Source: Ignavibacteriota bacterium
GTDB taxonomy: Bacteria; Bacteroidota; Ignavibacteria; SZUA-365
DNA length: 64,000 bases
Direction: 5' to 3'
Assembly (NCBI GenBank): GCA_016218045.1
Contig: JACRFB010000072.1
Location: 124,001 to 188,000, forward strand
Position numbers and translations under genes: made by a program. Shown in pieces: positions 1 through 8,731 of this stretch. Positions within the stretch are counted from its first letter, which is position 1; every line of letters starts with the position of its first letter. The notes under the pieces are model-generated. The model worked only from the letters and a program-made list of their open reading frames with translations. It did no database searches and had not been told where the DNA came from.

Positions 1-1244
1 CCATCGGATCGTTGCCGCTCAGCGCTGTACGGTACTGGCGCGTTCGCGGGATTCGGGGTGTACGCAGGGGCGCGTGGTCCGAAGCCCGGTGGTTCCGCGT
101 CTATCATCTCCCCGCGCCCGACTCCGTCCGAGGTTTGTGGCCGTTGGACGGAATGGAGGGTGTGGCGCTCGACACAGTCTGCTCCTGGAGCCCTGTTCCG
201 AATGCCACGTCCTATCGGATTGCCCTGTTACTGGTTTCGGATACAGTGCGCGGAGTGTACCGCGAAACGTCGTATCGCCCGCAAAAGCTGTATGGATGGA
301 CGACATACAGGTGGAAGGTTGCGGCAAAAAATCCCGCAGGCACCGGTCCATGGTCCGCCGAGCGGACGTTTACCACAGGAACGGGTCCGCTTCCTGCTGT
401 GCAACTTTTGTCGCCGGCCTCCTACGACTACGTCGATACACGCGAAGTGGATCTGCGCTGGACGTCGCTTCCACATGCCACGGAGTACACGGTCGAGGTG
501 GCGTCGGACGATATCGACACTCAAAAGATCTGGATGCGTCAAACCGTGCCCGACACCGCGCTCCACATCGCCGCCCTTCCCGACACTGTGTATGCGTTTG
601 CTTGGCGCGTCCGCGCGCTGCACGGTGTTGATTCCGGGTCATGGACGGAACACATGCCGTTTAGACACCTGTTGAGAGTCTATTTGGACAGCCCGCCCGA
701 CAAAGCGCGGGATGTAGCCAATCCGGCACTGTGTGTCTGGGAAAAGCTACCCGCGGCGACGCAGTACCGTCTGCAGATCGACAACGACGGGCGCTTCGCG
801 ACACACATCGTCCTCGATACTGTTCTCACTGAAAACATGGTGGCAGTGCCGGGCCTTCCGAGAGGGAGCAACCACTTCTGGCGTGTGAGCGCGTATAATC
901 GCATCGGGCCCGGGCCATGGAGTGCGGTCTGGACATTCACGACCGGCACATCAACACAGGCGCACACTGTACGCGACGACATGCAGTCGATCCGTGTTGA
1001 GAATTATCCCAATCCCTTCTCGGACCTCAGCACGGTGCGTTTCACGCTGCCGCGGGCGGCCGCCGTGTCACTGCGGCTGTACGACCTCCTGGGACGTCTT
1101 GTGGTGCAGCTCGGGGAGGGTCGTTATCCACGCGGTGTGACGGCGCTGACACTCGACGGTACAGGATTACCGGCCGGTATCTACCACCTGGTTTTGACCG
1201 CGGAGGGGCGTCGAGAGGTGCGGCCGGTTACAATTCGGCGCTGA
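1..1244 (+). CDS. T9SS-secreted fibronectin-like repeat protein (5' partial)
   Basis: The frame is open to the left window edge and its first residues (YWRVRG, then GAWSE) read as the end of a fibronectin-type module, so the real start lies upstream. At least three further modules of about 95 residues follow, each ending in a W-x-V or W-R-V strand and a GPWSA-type turn. The last 80 residues are a T9SS sorting domain: NYPNPF, a YDLLGR turn and LPAGIYHLVL. The protein is therefore predicted to be exported across the outer membrane. The modules suggest adhesion or matrix binding, which is inference. It heads a run of seven plus-strand cargo genes; the next begins 127 bp downstream. Confidence 0.85.
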   Translation, partial: IGSLPLSAVRYWRVRGIRGVRRGAWSEARWFRVYHLPAPDSVRGLWPLDGMEGVALDTVCSWSPVPNATSYRIALLLVSDTVRGVYRETSYRPQKLYGWTTYRWKVAAKNPAGTGPWSAERTFTTGTGPLPAVQLLSPASYDYVDTREVDLRWTSLPHATEYTVEVASDDIDTQKIWMRQTVPDTALHIAALPDTVYAFAWRVRALHGVDSGSWTEHMPFRHLLRVYLDSPPDKARDVANPALCVWEKLPAATQYRLQIDNDGRFATHIVLDTVLTENMVAVPGLPRGSNHFWRVSAYNRIGPGPWSAVWTFTTGTSTQAHTVRDDMQSIRVENYPNPFSDLSTVRFTLPRAAAVSLRLYDLLGRLVVQLGEGRYPRGVTALTLDGTGLPAGIYHLVLTAEGRREVRPVTIRR

Positions 1245-1371
1245 TTATTGTCATTGAACCCGATAATATTCTTCGGTAGTTTTCCGCTTCGACTTTCGGT
1301 TCTTACACAGATGAGCGAGCGGCCGGTTCCGGGCTACGGCCCGTGTTGACGGCGCACGCAGGAGAACCACG

Positions 1372-2670
1372 ATGGTTACACCGCTTCGCTGTCGATGCGT
1401 TGTGCGCGCAATGTTGTGCGCTGTAAACGTTTTGCTGCCTGCGTTGGAAATGGAGGCGCAGGTCGACACAACATCTCCGGTGTCGCCGGTGCGTCTCGTC
1501 TTTGTCCACCATTCAGTCGGTTGGGCATGGCTGAATCCCGACGAGGGCAAGCTGCTCGGCACGCTGCGTGCTCGCCGCTACTACGTCAGCGACACCGATT
1601 ATGATTGGGGTCCACCCGATACGGATGTCAATGATGGCGCCAATGTCGGATCCCATACCGACATCGGACACTGGTACAACTGGTTTCTCGGTCCTCATCG
1701 CGACACATATCTCGCGTCATTGTACACAAACACCACGCTGTCGGCCGACTGGCGTGATTCCGAATCGGTGACTGATCCCGGCGGGGAAAACACGGTGATT
1801 GTCTTCAAGTCATGTTTCGTGAGCGCGCAGACGATATATGGCGACGAGAATGATGCGCCGCTGGCGGCGGGTCTTGCAAATCCGCTGCGCGGACACGGCA
1901 CCGCGGAGGAGGACGGCACGATGTACACCGTCGAGAACATCAAGGGACTGTACCGCGACCTGCTCGAGTATTTCCGGACACGTCCCGACAAGCTGTTTGT
2001 GATCGTCACCACACCTCCCTCGTTCGAGGGTGCGGCCGACGAGGCCATGCCGAAACTGCGCAAGATCAACGCGTGGCTCGTCGAATACCTGCTCACCACG
2101 TATCCGCGCACCAATGTCGCGGTCTTCGACTACTCCGCCGTGCTCACTTCGAACGGCGGGAACAGCAGCACCAACGATCTTCATTCCGTCTCGGGCAGCC
2201 ATCATCGATTCATCAACGGGCGCATCGAATACCGCCTCGGACCGAGCCCCTATCTCGCCTATCCCTCGTGGGATGCGAGCGCGGGCGCGTGGGACAACCA
2301 TCCCTCACCCGCCGGACACCAGAAGGCGGCCGCCGAATTCGCGCCGATACTCAACGCCGCGTACAACCGCTGGAAACGCGGCACGGAGGCCACCAGCGCA
2401 CCGCGGCCAGATCGGACCACCGTGCTCGACGCGTACCCCGATCCAGCGGACGGTTACGCGTATATTCGGATTATCGGACCTGATACTCCCATTCAACTCT
2501 CCATTTACAACGCACTGGGGCGCCGCATGCAGCAACCCCGGAACATCGACATGGGTGCGGGCTCGGTGCATCGTCTTGACACCGGCACGTTTCCTCCCGG
2601 ATTGTATCACATCGTTGCCACAACAGCCCGCGGATCAACATCACGCGCATTACGTGTCATACATCGGTGA
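1372..2670 (+). CDS. SGNH-like hydrolase with T9SS sorting domain
   Basis: The ATG is preceded by AGGAG with 8-base spacing. The N-terminus has a signal-peptide-like stretch ending near EAQ. The mature part begins with VRLVFVHHSVG, where SGNH hydrolases usually carry GDS, and ends with NHPSPAGHQKAA, which resembles the DxxH block V that supplies the catalytic His. TTPPS at mid-length fits a Rossmann-like hydrolase strand. The C-terminal 85 residues form a degenerate T9SS domain (YPDPAD, YNALGR, FPPGLYHIV). It probably acts outside the cell on an ester or glycan acetyl group; the substrate is unknown. Family membership is inferred from motifs only. Confidence 0.72.
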   Translation: MVTPLRCRCVVRAMLCAVNVLLPALEMEAQVDTTSPVSPVRLVFVHHSVGWAWLNPDEGKLLGTLRARRYYVSDTDYDWGPPDTDVNDGANVGSHTDIGHWYNWFLGPHRDTYLASLYTNTTLSADWRDSESVTDPGGENTVIVFKSCFVSAQTIYGDENDAPLAAGLANPLRGHGTAEEDGTMYTVENIKGLYRDLLEYFRTRPDKLFVIVTTPPSFEGAADEAMPKLRKINAWLVEYLLTTYPRTNVAVFDYSAVLTSNGGNSSTNDLHSVSGSHHRFINGRIEYRLGPSPYLAYPSWDASAGAWDNHPSPAGHQKAAAEFAPILNAAYNRWKRGTEATSAPRPDRTTVLDAYPDPADGYAYIRIIGPDTPIQLSIYNALGRRMQQPRNIDMGAGSVHRLDTGTFPPGLYHIVATTARGSTSRALRVIHR

Positions 2671-2752
2671 AGCAGCTCCCCAGCGCGGAGCACACTCCGG
2701 CTCCGCGCCTTCATCCCACCTTATTCCGCTCCGCACCTCGACCAATTCTGCC

Positions 2753-5131
2753 ATGGGACATCCAATCGTTTGTTTCCCGCGCACACGCGCGCGTGCCATC
2801 CTTTTCGTCATCATGCTTTCGGCGGTATGTGGTCATCCCGCGTCCGGCCAGAGCTGGCAGGCGCTCGACGGCCCCACCGGCGGCGCCGTGATGAATCTGC
2901 ATCAGGCGGGATCATGGCTCCTCGCCGCCACCGAAGGCGGGGTGTATCGAAAACACGACACGAGCACCGTGTGGACACGCAGCAATGCGGGGCTCGACGT
3001 GCACTTCATCTATGCGTTCACCGGCACGAATCCTCTGCTCGCCGCTACGAGCCGGGGAGTGTTTGTTTCATACGACACCGCGCGGACGTGGCAGCGTCCG
3101 CCGGAACCACTCGATACACTCTACGTGACCGCGCTTCTGACACACAGCAGCGGTGTGGTATTTGCCGGAACGAGTGAACGGGTGCTCCGGTCACACGACG
3201 GCGGTTTGCACTGGACCGACGCCAATCTCGCCCGGGCGTGGACTCAGGCCCTGCACGAAACACCGGGAGGCGACATTCTCGCGTCGTTCTACTATGAGGG
3301 CGTATGGAGAACCGCCAATGTCGGCGGATCATGGACACGCATTTTCAACGTGTCGACAACCGTCGAGGAGATCGCAGCAGATTCAAGCGGCGTACTGTAC
3401 GTTGCGACATGGTACCGCGGCATCTACCGGTCCTCGAACAACGGCAGCACCTGGGTGCAGTCGAACAGTGGCCTCCATCCCGGCGTGCATGCGTTCGCTG
3501 TTTTCCCGGCATCCGCCAATCGCGTACTCGCGGGCACCGACAGTCTCATCTACGAATCGCGGGACCACGGCCTGACGTGGACGCCTGTCACGTCGCCGGG
3601 CTGTGGTTACAGCACCATCAGCCGCGGCCGGAGCGGCGTCCTGCATGCGGCCACCAATTGCGACGGGGTGTACACCAGCAGTGACGGCGGCAACACCTGG
3701 CTCCGCAACGACAGCGGCTTTACGGCGGAAACACTCACCGCGCTGCTGACGCTTCCTTCCGGCATGCTCGTGGCATCGACGCAGTCCTACGGCGTCTACC
3801 TTTCGAGCGACAACGGCTCGCACTGGCAGCATCAGTCGCTGGGATTGCCCTGGTTCGAACTTGTACGCGCATTGAGTTGCGACAGCACAGGGCGCCTCTA
3901 TGCCGCAACCGGCACGGGCTTGTATCGCTCGCTCGACGGCGGTCTCACGTGGGTCCGGAAAGATGCCGGCATTACGAACAAAGCCATCATCACCGTGGTG
4001 GCGACGCACGGCTCCGTGGTCCTTGCCGTGAACGATTCGGGCGTCTACCGTTCACCGGATGCCGGCGAGACATGGACGAAGGCAAGCACAGTGCTCACAT
4101 CCTTCATGAACGCGCACAGTCTCGGCAGACATCCGGCCACGGGGGCGCTTTTTGCGGCGACGAACGATCACATCTACCGATCGCTCGACGATGGTTTCAC
4201 CTGGATGGCGAAGGACAGCGGGCTGACCGGATTTTACTACATGTGTATCAGCTTCGGCAAGGATGGATCGGTGTGGGCTGGAAGCGCGACGACCCCGTTC
4301 CGAAGCTCAAACGGCGGGGAGTCCTGGCACGCGGCAGGCGACAGTGCGGGTCCGATAAACATCAACACACTCGTCGCGGACAGGCGCAGCGGAATCGTGT
4401 ACTGCGGCACCGACAGCGGGCGTGTGTATTGGACCGGCGACAACGGGGCGACCTGGAATTTGCTACCTATCCCCGATGCTCACGGATTCGTACGCACGAT
4501 GGCGCGCGATTCGGCGGGATTCGTGCTTGCGGGAGTCACAGGGTATGGTCTGTACCGAAGCACCGCGATCGTGCCGGCAACCGTTGAATCGTTCTGGGCC
4601 ACCGTCGATAATGCCGATGTCACGCTGCGATGGCGTGTTTTAGACGAGCGCAATGTCACGGCTTATAGAATCGAGCGTCTTGCTGTCAAGGCGGGTTCAG
4701 CGGACTGGCGCACGATCGACACACGTGCGGCGCGAGGGTCCGGCATATACGAAACTCGGGAAGTAGCCGCGCCCCACGGGCGGCTCCGCTATCGGCTGCG
4801 CGTCATCGACAGCGACGGGACGGAAGAGATCGCCGCGTATACTGAAGCACACCTCGGATCTGTCATCAGCGGGCTGCGCATCACGGGAGTGTCGCCGCTA
4901 CCCGCCCGGGACGCTGCATCCGTCGCATGGACACTTGCCGAGGCAGGGCCCGTGCGACTCACCGTGTGGACGGCACTCGGCGTGCCTGTGTACACGCGGC
5001 AAATCGACGCGCCACAGGCCGGATCATATTCAACCAGACTCGATCTGCGCGGACTTGCGCCGGGCATGTATCTGCTGCGGCTCGAAAGCGCCTCCTCTTC
5101 CTCATCCACTTCCTTTCTTTTGACGAATTAA
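2753..5131 (+). CDS. BNR-repeat beta-propeller protein with T9SS sorting domain
   Basis: Start chosen at the ATG giving an Arg-containing n-region, the hydrophobic core AILFVIMLSAVCG and a cleavage site near ASGQ. The same frame is open further upstream, but only over the 3' end of the preceding gene. About a dozen BNR/sortilin-type repeats follow, recognisable by SxDxGxTW variants such as SSNNGSTW, SSDGGNTW, SLDGGLTW and SPDAGETW, spaced about 45-60 residues. Near residue 610 a short beta domain (VDNADVTLRWRVLDE) leads into the T9SS domain ending LAPGMYLLRLESA. Length 792 residues. It is expected to be a secreted or surface propeller; the ligand is unknown. It lies 82 bp after the SGNH-like gene, and the next gene starts 33 bp downstream. 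Confidence 0.85.
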   Translation: MGHPIVCFPRTRARAILFVIMLSAVCGHPASGQSWQALDGPTGGAVMNLHQAGSWLLAATEGGVYRKHDTSTVWTRSNAGLDVHFIYAFTGTNPLLAATSRGVFVSYDTARTWQRPPEPLDTLYVTALLTHSSGVVFAGTSERVLRSHDGGLHWTDANLARAWTQALHETPGGDILASFYYEGVWRTANVGGSWTRIFNVSTTVEEIAADSSGVLYVATWYRGIYRSSNNGSTWVQSNSGLHPGVHAFAVFPASANRVLAGTDSLIYESRDHGLTWTPVTSPGCGYSTISRGRSGVLHAATNCDGVYTSSDGGNTWLRNDSGFTAETLTALLTLPSGMLVASTQSYGVYLSSDNGSHWQHQSLGLPWFELVRALSCDSTGRLYAATGTGLYRSLDGGLTWVRKDAGITNKAIITVVATHGSVVLAVNDSGVYRSPDAGETWTKASTVLTSFMNAHSLGRHPATGALFAATNDHIYRSLDDGFTWMAKDSGLTGFYYMCISFGKDGSVWAGSATTPFRSSNGGESWHAAGDSAGPININTLVADRRSGIVYCGTDSGRVYWTGDNGATWNLLPIPDAHGFVRTMARDSAGFVLAGVTGYGLYRSTAIVPATVESFWATVDNADVTLRWRVLDERNVTAYRIERLAVKAGSADWRTIDTRAARGSGIYETREVAAPHGRLRYRLRVIDSDGTEEIAAYTEAHLGSVISGLRITGVSPLPARDAASVAWTLAEAGPVRLTVWTALGVPVYTRQIDAPQAGSYSTRLDLRGLAPGMYLLRLESASSSSSTSFLLTN

Positions 5132-5164
5132 ATCCATCCCTTCATTTGTAATTCGGGAGACATC

Positions 5165-6220
5165 ATGCGCACAATTCGGTTCTGTTGTTTCTTGACCGCG
5201 TGTCTCGCTCTCGGTTCCGTCACGGGATTATCGCAGATCACCATCACACGCGACGGATTTCTTACTTCCATGTCTGTCGGCAAAACGGGCACGGGATACA
5301 CCACCGTGCCGACATCAAAAGTCCAGGTAAGCGTGGGCAGCGCATCGAGCACGGCACAGGTGTGGGACTTCCGCACCTTCACATTTCAGAAACAGAGCGA
5401 TGGTGAATTGATCCAACCCGCCACCGCTCCGCACGCGGGCGATTTCCCTGCGGCAAATCTCGTGTACCGGCTCACCATGCCCGGCCAGGCAGTCACCATG
5501 TACCAATATCAACAGGTGACCCAGAACGAATATCTTCTGCACGGTCTCGGATACAGTGACGCAACGCCGCTGTATCGCTACACACCGCCCGCCGTGCAGA
5601 TGAAATTCCCCTGCACACGCGGCACGACGTGGGTGTATCAGGCCGATCCGACATCACCCGTTCCCAACGTCACGATTCAGACCTCGTACACGTGGACCTG
5701 CGACGCATTCGGCACGCTCCGCCTCCCTTCCGGCGATTATCCCGCGCTGCGACTCCTCACCGAAACTATCACAAAGTCCACTACTCCCGTCGGCTCTTCA
5801 CTCCTCCGATCGTACAGGTACAACTTTGTGACGAGCAGCATGACAGGCGCGACGGTCACCTTCGATTCCACCGATGCGGGTAAATCGACCGTCTCCGGTG
5901 TCATCGGATACGTCGTGACCGGCCCTGCCACAGCCATCGAAAACCAGGTCGGTGCGGCCCGGGAATGTCTTCTCGGCACGCCGTACCCGCAGCCGGCCGA
6001 CGGACGGATTCACATTCCGGTGACATTACGTTCCGCATCACATGTGCGGGTAACGCTGCATGACGCATTGGGCCGTTTGATAACACGCATAGCGGATCTC
6101 GAGGCCGGCGCAGGCACCACTATCCTGCACTGCGATGCAGCCACGCTTGCAGCCGGAATTTACGTGCTACACGTACAAACCGGCTCGATGGTGCATCGCA
6201 CCTGTATCATGCGACGTTGA
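5165..6220 (+). CDS. T9SS-secreted protein of unknown function
   Basis: The ATG has a GGGAG box 6 bases upstream. MRTIRFCCFLTACLALGSVTG is a clear signal peptide with cleavage after SQ or LSQ. The central 240 residues are beta-rich with many Thr and Tyr and no enzyme motif that I recognise. The last 80 residues are a T9SS sorting domain (PYPQPADG, LHDALGRL, LAAGIYVLHV). The gene follows the propeller gene by 33 bp and is probably co-transcribed. Function unknown. Confidence 0.8.
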   Translation: MRTIRFCCFLTACLALGSVTGLSQITITRDGFLTSMSVGKTGTGYTTVPTSKVQVSVGSASSTAQVWDFRTFTFQKQSDGELIQPATAPHAGDFPAANLVYRLTMPGQAVTMYQYQQVTQNEYLLHGLGYSDATPLYRYTPPAVQMKFPCTRGTTWVYQADPTSPVPNVTIQTSYTWTCDAFGTLRLPSGDYPALRLLTETITKSTTPVGSSLLRSYRYNFVTSSMTGATVTFDSTDAGKSTVSGVIGYVVTGPATAIENQVGAARECLLGTPYPQPADGRIHIPVTLRSASHVRVTLHDALGRLITRIADLEAGAGTTILHCDAATLAAGIYVLHVQTGSMVHRTCIMRR

Positions 6221-6369
6221 CACGCGGCTGCACGGAGAACACGTCGACCGCATTCTGCCTGCTTCGGTTGAGCCAGTAGGAGCCAGAGTGTACACGGTAC
6301 GCAGGCACAATTGGAAAAAACCTCATACTCTTTCTGCCCGCACGTCACATCACTTTTGGGAAGCATGTC

Positions 6370-8511
6370 ATGCACAGTATTGTTCGCCACGTTTCGCACG
6401 CCACATCACTGGCAGTAGTTCTACTCATCACAACTTCTGCACTCTGCGCACAACCATTACAATGGACGAGCGCGGGTGTCCCGGAACTCGGCGCTCCCTC
6501 AGCATTGGCGGTCGATGAAGCGGGTTCCGTTATTGCGGCTGCACCGTTCGGTGGCGGTGTGTTATTCAAAAGCGGCAGTGCCGCATGGTCGGTACACAAC
6601 GAGGGATTGACGGATCTGTACGTCAATGGACTGGTGGAAAGCAAGGGTACATGGTACGCGTCCACCAGTACTTCCGGTGTATTCCGTTCCATCGGCACCG
6701 CCGGTCCTTGGACACGCGTTGCTGAGGGACTTCCGGCCGGCCGCATCAACTCCATCGGTGCGACTAAGGCAGGGACCATCGTTGCACTGACGCAGGATTC
6801 CGGACTCTTTGCCCTTCCCACGGGCTCGACGACGTGGAGAAAACAGGGTACGGGATTCCCAAGCCGTGTGAATGCCCGCTTCGCAACGTCCGGTTCGCGG
6901 CTGTGGGCGGGCACTTCGAGCGGAGTATTCATGAGCACGAACGAGGGCAATTCGTGGGAGAACCGCAGCACGGGTCTTGGAACAGCACAAACTGATTACG
7001 GAATCACAGTCACCGCATCCGGGGCGCTTATTGTGGGCTCGTGGGCAAGCGGAGCGTATCGCAGCACCGATGACGGCGCAACGTGGGTGCTGATCGACAG
7101 TGCGGGCAACGGCCCGAAGAACATCCGCGCCGTTGCAGCCAATGGTAGCGGCGATGCTCTCGTTGCGTCCACACAGGGACTGTTCGTCTCGAGCGATAAT
7201 GGAGCACAATTCACCCGTCTCAGTACTAGCGCGCTTTGGGGAGTGTATCTGCACATCGAGGCGCTCAGCGGGCGGAACTTCATGGGATGGAGCGATGTCG
7301 ACGGACTGTGGCAGGGCGGTGTTGCAGGGTCATGGACACGAAATGCGGATGGATTTATCGGGGCACGCATCTACGCGCTGCGCAAAGATCCATCGTCCGA
7401 CCGGATATGGATCGGCTCGAATTACGGATGGCTGTTTTCAATGTCCTTGCATAGCTCGTGGGAGCGGTTCTCAGACCTGCAAATGATTACCTCGAACACC
7501 ATAGACGACATTTTGGTGGCGACGTCGGGCACGGTACTCCTTGCAGGATCCGGGGGTGTCTACCGCGGTCGTCCTCCATACACAGCATGGTCCCGCGTCA
7601 TGCGCGGCTCGGCGTCGGCGTTGCTGCTTGCGAGTGATGGAAAGGTGTACTGCGGTACCGACAAGGCGCTGCGTATGTCTCCCGACACGGGCCTCACATG
7701 GACGACCATCGATACACTTTTGTCGGGCGGTTACGGACTGTGTTTCGCCGAGTTGCGAAATGGTGATGTACTCGCCGGTATCAGCGCTTCGCCTTACGGG
7801 CGCGGAGTGCGCCGCCGCGATCGGACAACCGGCCTATGGTCGCAGTTCGGTTCAGGACTCGACACCACAACAGTGTCAGCCCTGTGTGTCCTCGATGGTG
7901 TAGCATGTGCAGGTACATGGGGGCGTGGGGTTTTTATCTACGACACCGTTCAGAACGCCTGGCGCTCACTTGGAACAGGAATACCGAATCTGTTCATCAA
8001 CGATCTTGTTGCAGGCAACAGCGGCGAACTCTACGCCGCTACTTGGGGAGGCGGAGTGGGCCGCATCCTGCCGCGTGCGGCAAATCCTGTGTGGGATCCG
8101 GTAAATACAGGTCTCCCGAATCTCGCGATAACCGCAATGACACTTGGCATGGCGCAGGGGAAATATTGGCTCTACGCGGGTACACAGGGCAACAGCGTGT
8201 TCGCAGCTGAAGTACCCCGGCCGGCATCCACCGGTCAAGCGCTCGTCCCAGCAATAATGCGTATAGGAGCTCCGCTCCCGCATCCGGCCCGAGGCACAAC
8301 ACTGCTGTCCTTCACTGGGCGGACGGGCTCACCCGCGCGACTCACAATCTGGGATCAGCTCGGCCGCTTGGTCATGGTTTTGTACGAGGGTGTAATGACC
8401 GCGGATATCCACACTGTACGCTGGAACACATCACAGCTCGACCGTGGATCATATGTAATACGACTTGAGCAGAATGGAACAGTGGTGGACAGATCCTGCA
8501 TCGTGGAATAA
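6370..8511 (+). CDS. BNR-repeat propeller protein with T9SS sorting domain
   Basis: The signal peptide runs to about LCAQPLQW. Repeats with STNEGNSW, STDDGATW, SSDNGAQF and SPDTGLTW fit the BNR/YCF48-like propeller family and cover about residues 30-620. The T9SS domain ends with SQLDRGSYVIRLEQNG and a short basic tail before CIVE. It is clearly paralogous to the next gene: both share the order GLTDLYVN or GLTDLNVT, STSTSGVF or TQDSGVF, and the same C-terminal pattern. A start at this ATG is supported by the signal peptide; the upstream GGGAAG is a weak ribosome site. Surface or secreted role, ligand unknown. Confidence 0.84.
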   Translation: MHSIVRHVSHATSLAVVLLITTSALCAQPLQWTSAGVPELGAPSALAVDEAGSVIAAAPFGGGVLFKSGSAAWSVHNEGLTDLYVNGLVESKGTWYASTSTSGVFRSIGTAGPWTRVAEGLPAGRINSIGATKAGTIVALTQDSGLFALPTGSTTWRKQGTGFPSRVNARFATSGSRLWAGTSSGVFMSTNEGNSWENRSTGLGTAQTDYGITVTASGALIVGSWASGAYRSTDDGATWVLIDSAGNGPKNIRAVAANGSGDALVASTQGLFVSSDNGAQFTRLSTSALWGVYLHIEALSGRNFMGWSDVDGLWQGGVAGSWTRNADGFIGARIYALRKDPSSDRIWIGSNYGWLFSMSLHSSWERFSDLQMITSNTIDDILVATSGTVLLAGSGGVYRGRPPYTAWSRVMRGSASALLLASDGKVYCGTDKALRMSPDTGLTWTTIDTLLSGGYGLCFAELRNGDVLAGISASPYGRGVRRRDRTTGLWSQFGSGLDTTTVSALCVLDGVACAGTWGRGVFIYDTVQNAWRSLGTGIPNLFINDLVAGNSGELYAATWGGGVGRILPRAANPVWDPVNTGLPNLAITAMTLGMAQGKYWLYAGTQGNSVFAAEVPRPASTGQALVPAIMRIGAPLPHPARGTTLLSFTGRTGSPARLTIWDQLGRLVMVLYEGVMTADIHTVRWNTSQLDRGSYVIRLEQNGTVVDRSCIVE

Positions 8512-8581
8512 CACAAGGGATCGCCTTGTGTGCACCGACGATCTCGACACTCCATTCCAAGAATGACATCACATGACGCCC

Positions 8582-8617
8582 GGCGCCGATGCGAAGCCCC
8601 TGCTTCGTATCGGCGCC
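8582..8617 (+). terminator. Long hairpin between two paralogous cargo genes
   Basis: A 16-bp stem with one mismatch (left arm 8582-8597, right arm 8602-8617) closes a 4-base loop. There is no T run directly after it, so it may act as a processing or stability hairpin rather than an intrinsic terminator. Confidence 0.55.
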
Positions 8618-8731
8618 GCCGTTATTGCCCGCACCTCCGCGACTGCTTGACCGGGGCAGGGCATATCCCTACCTTCCACGCATAAACCACTCTGTTTTTG
8701 TGTAATTTGTTTTTTACACAGGAGTTTCCGC

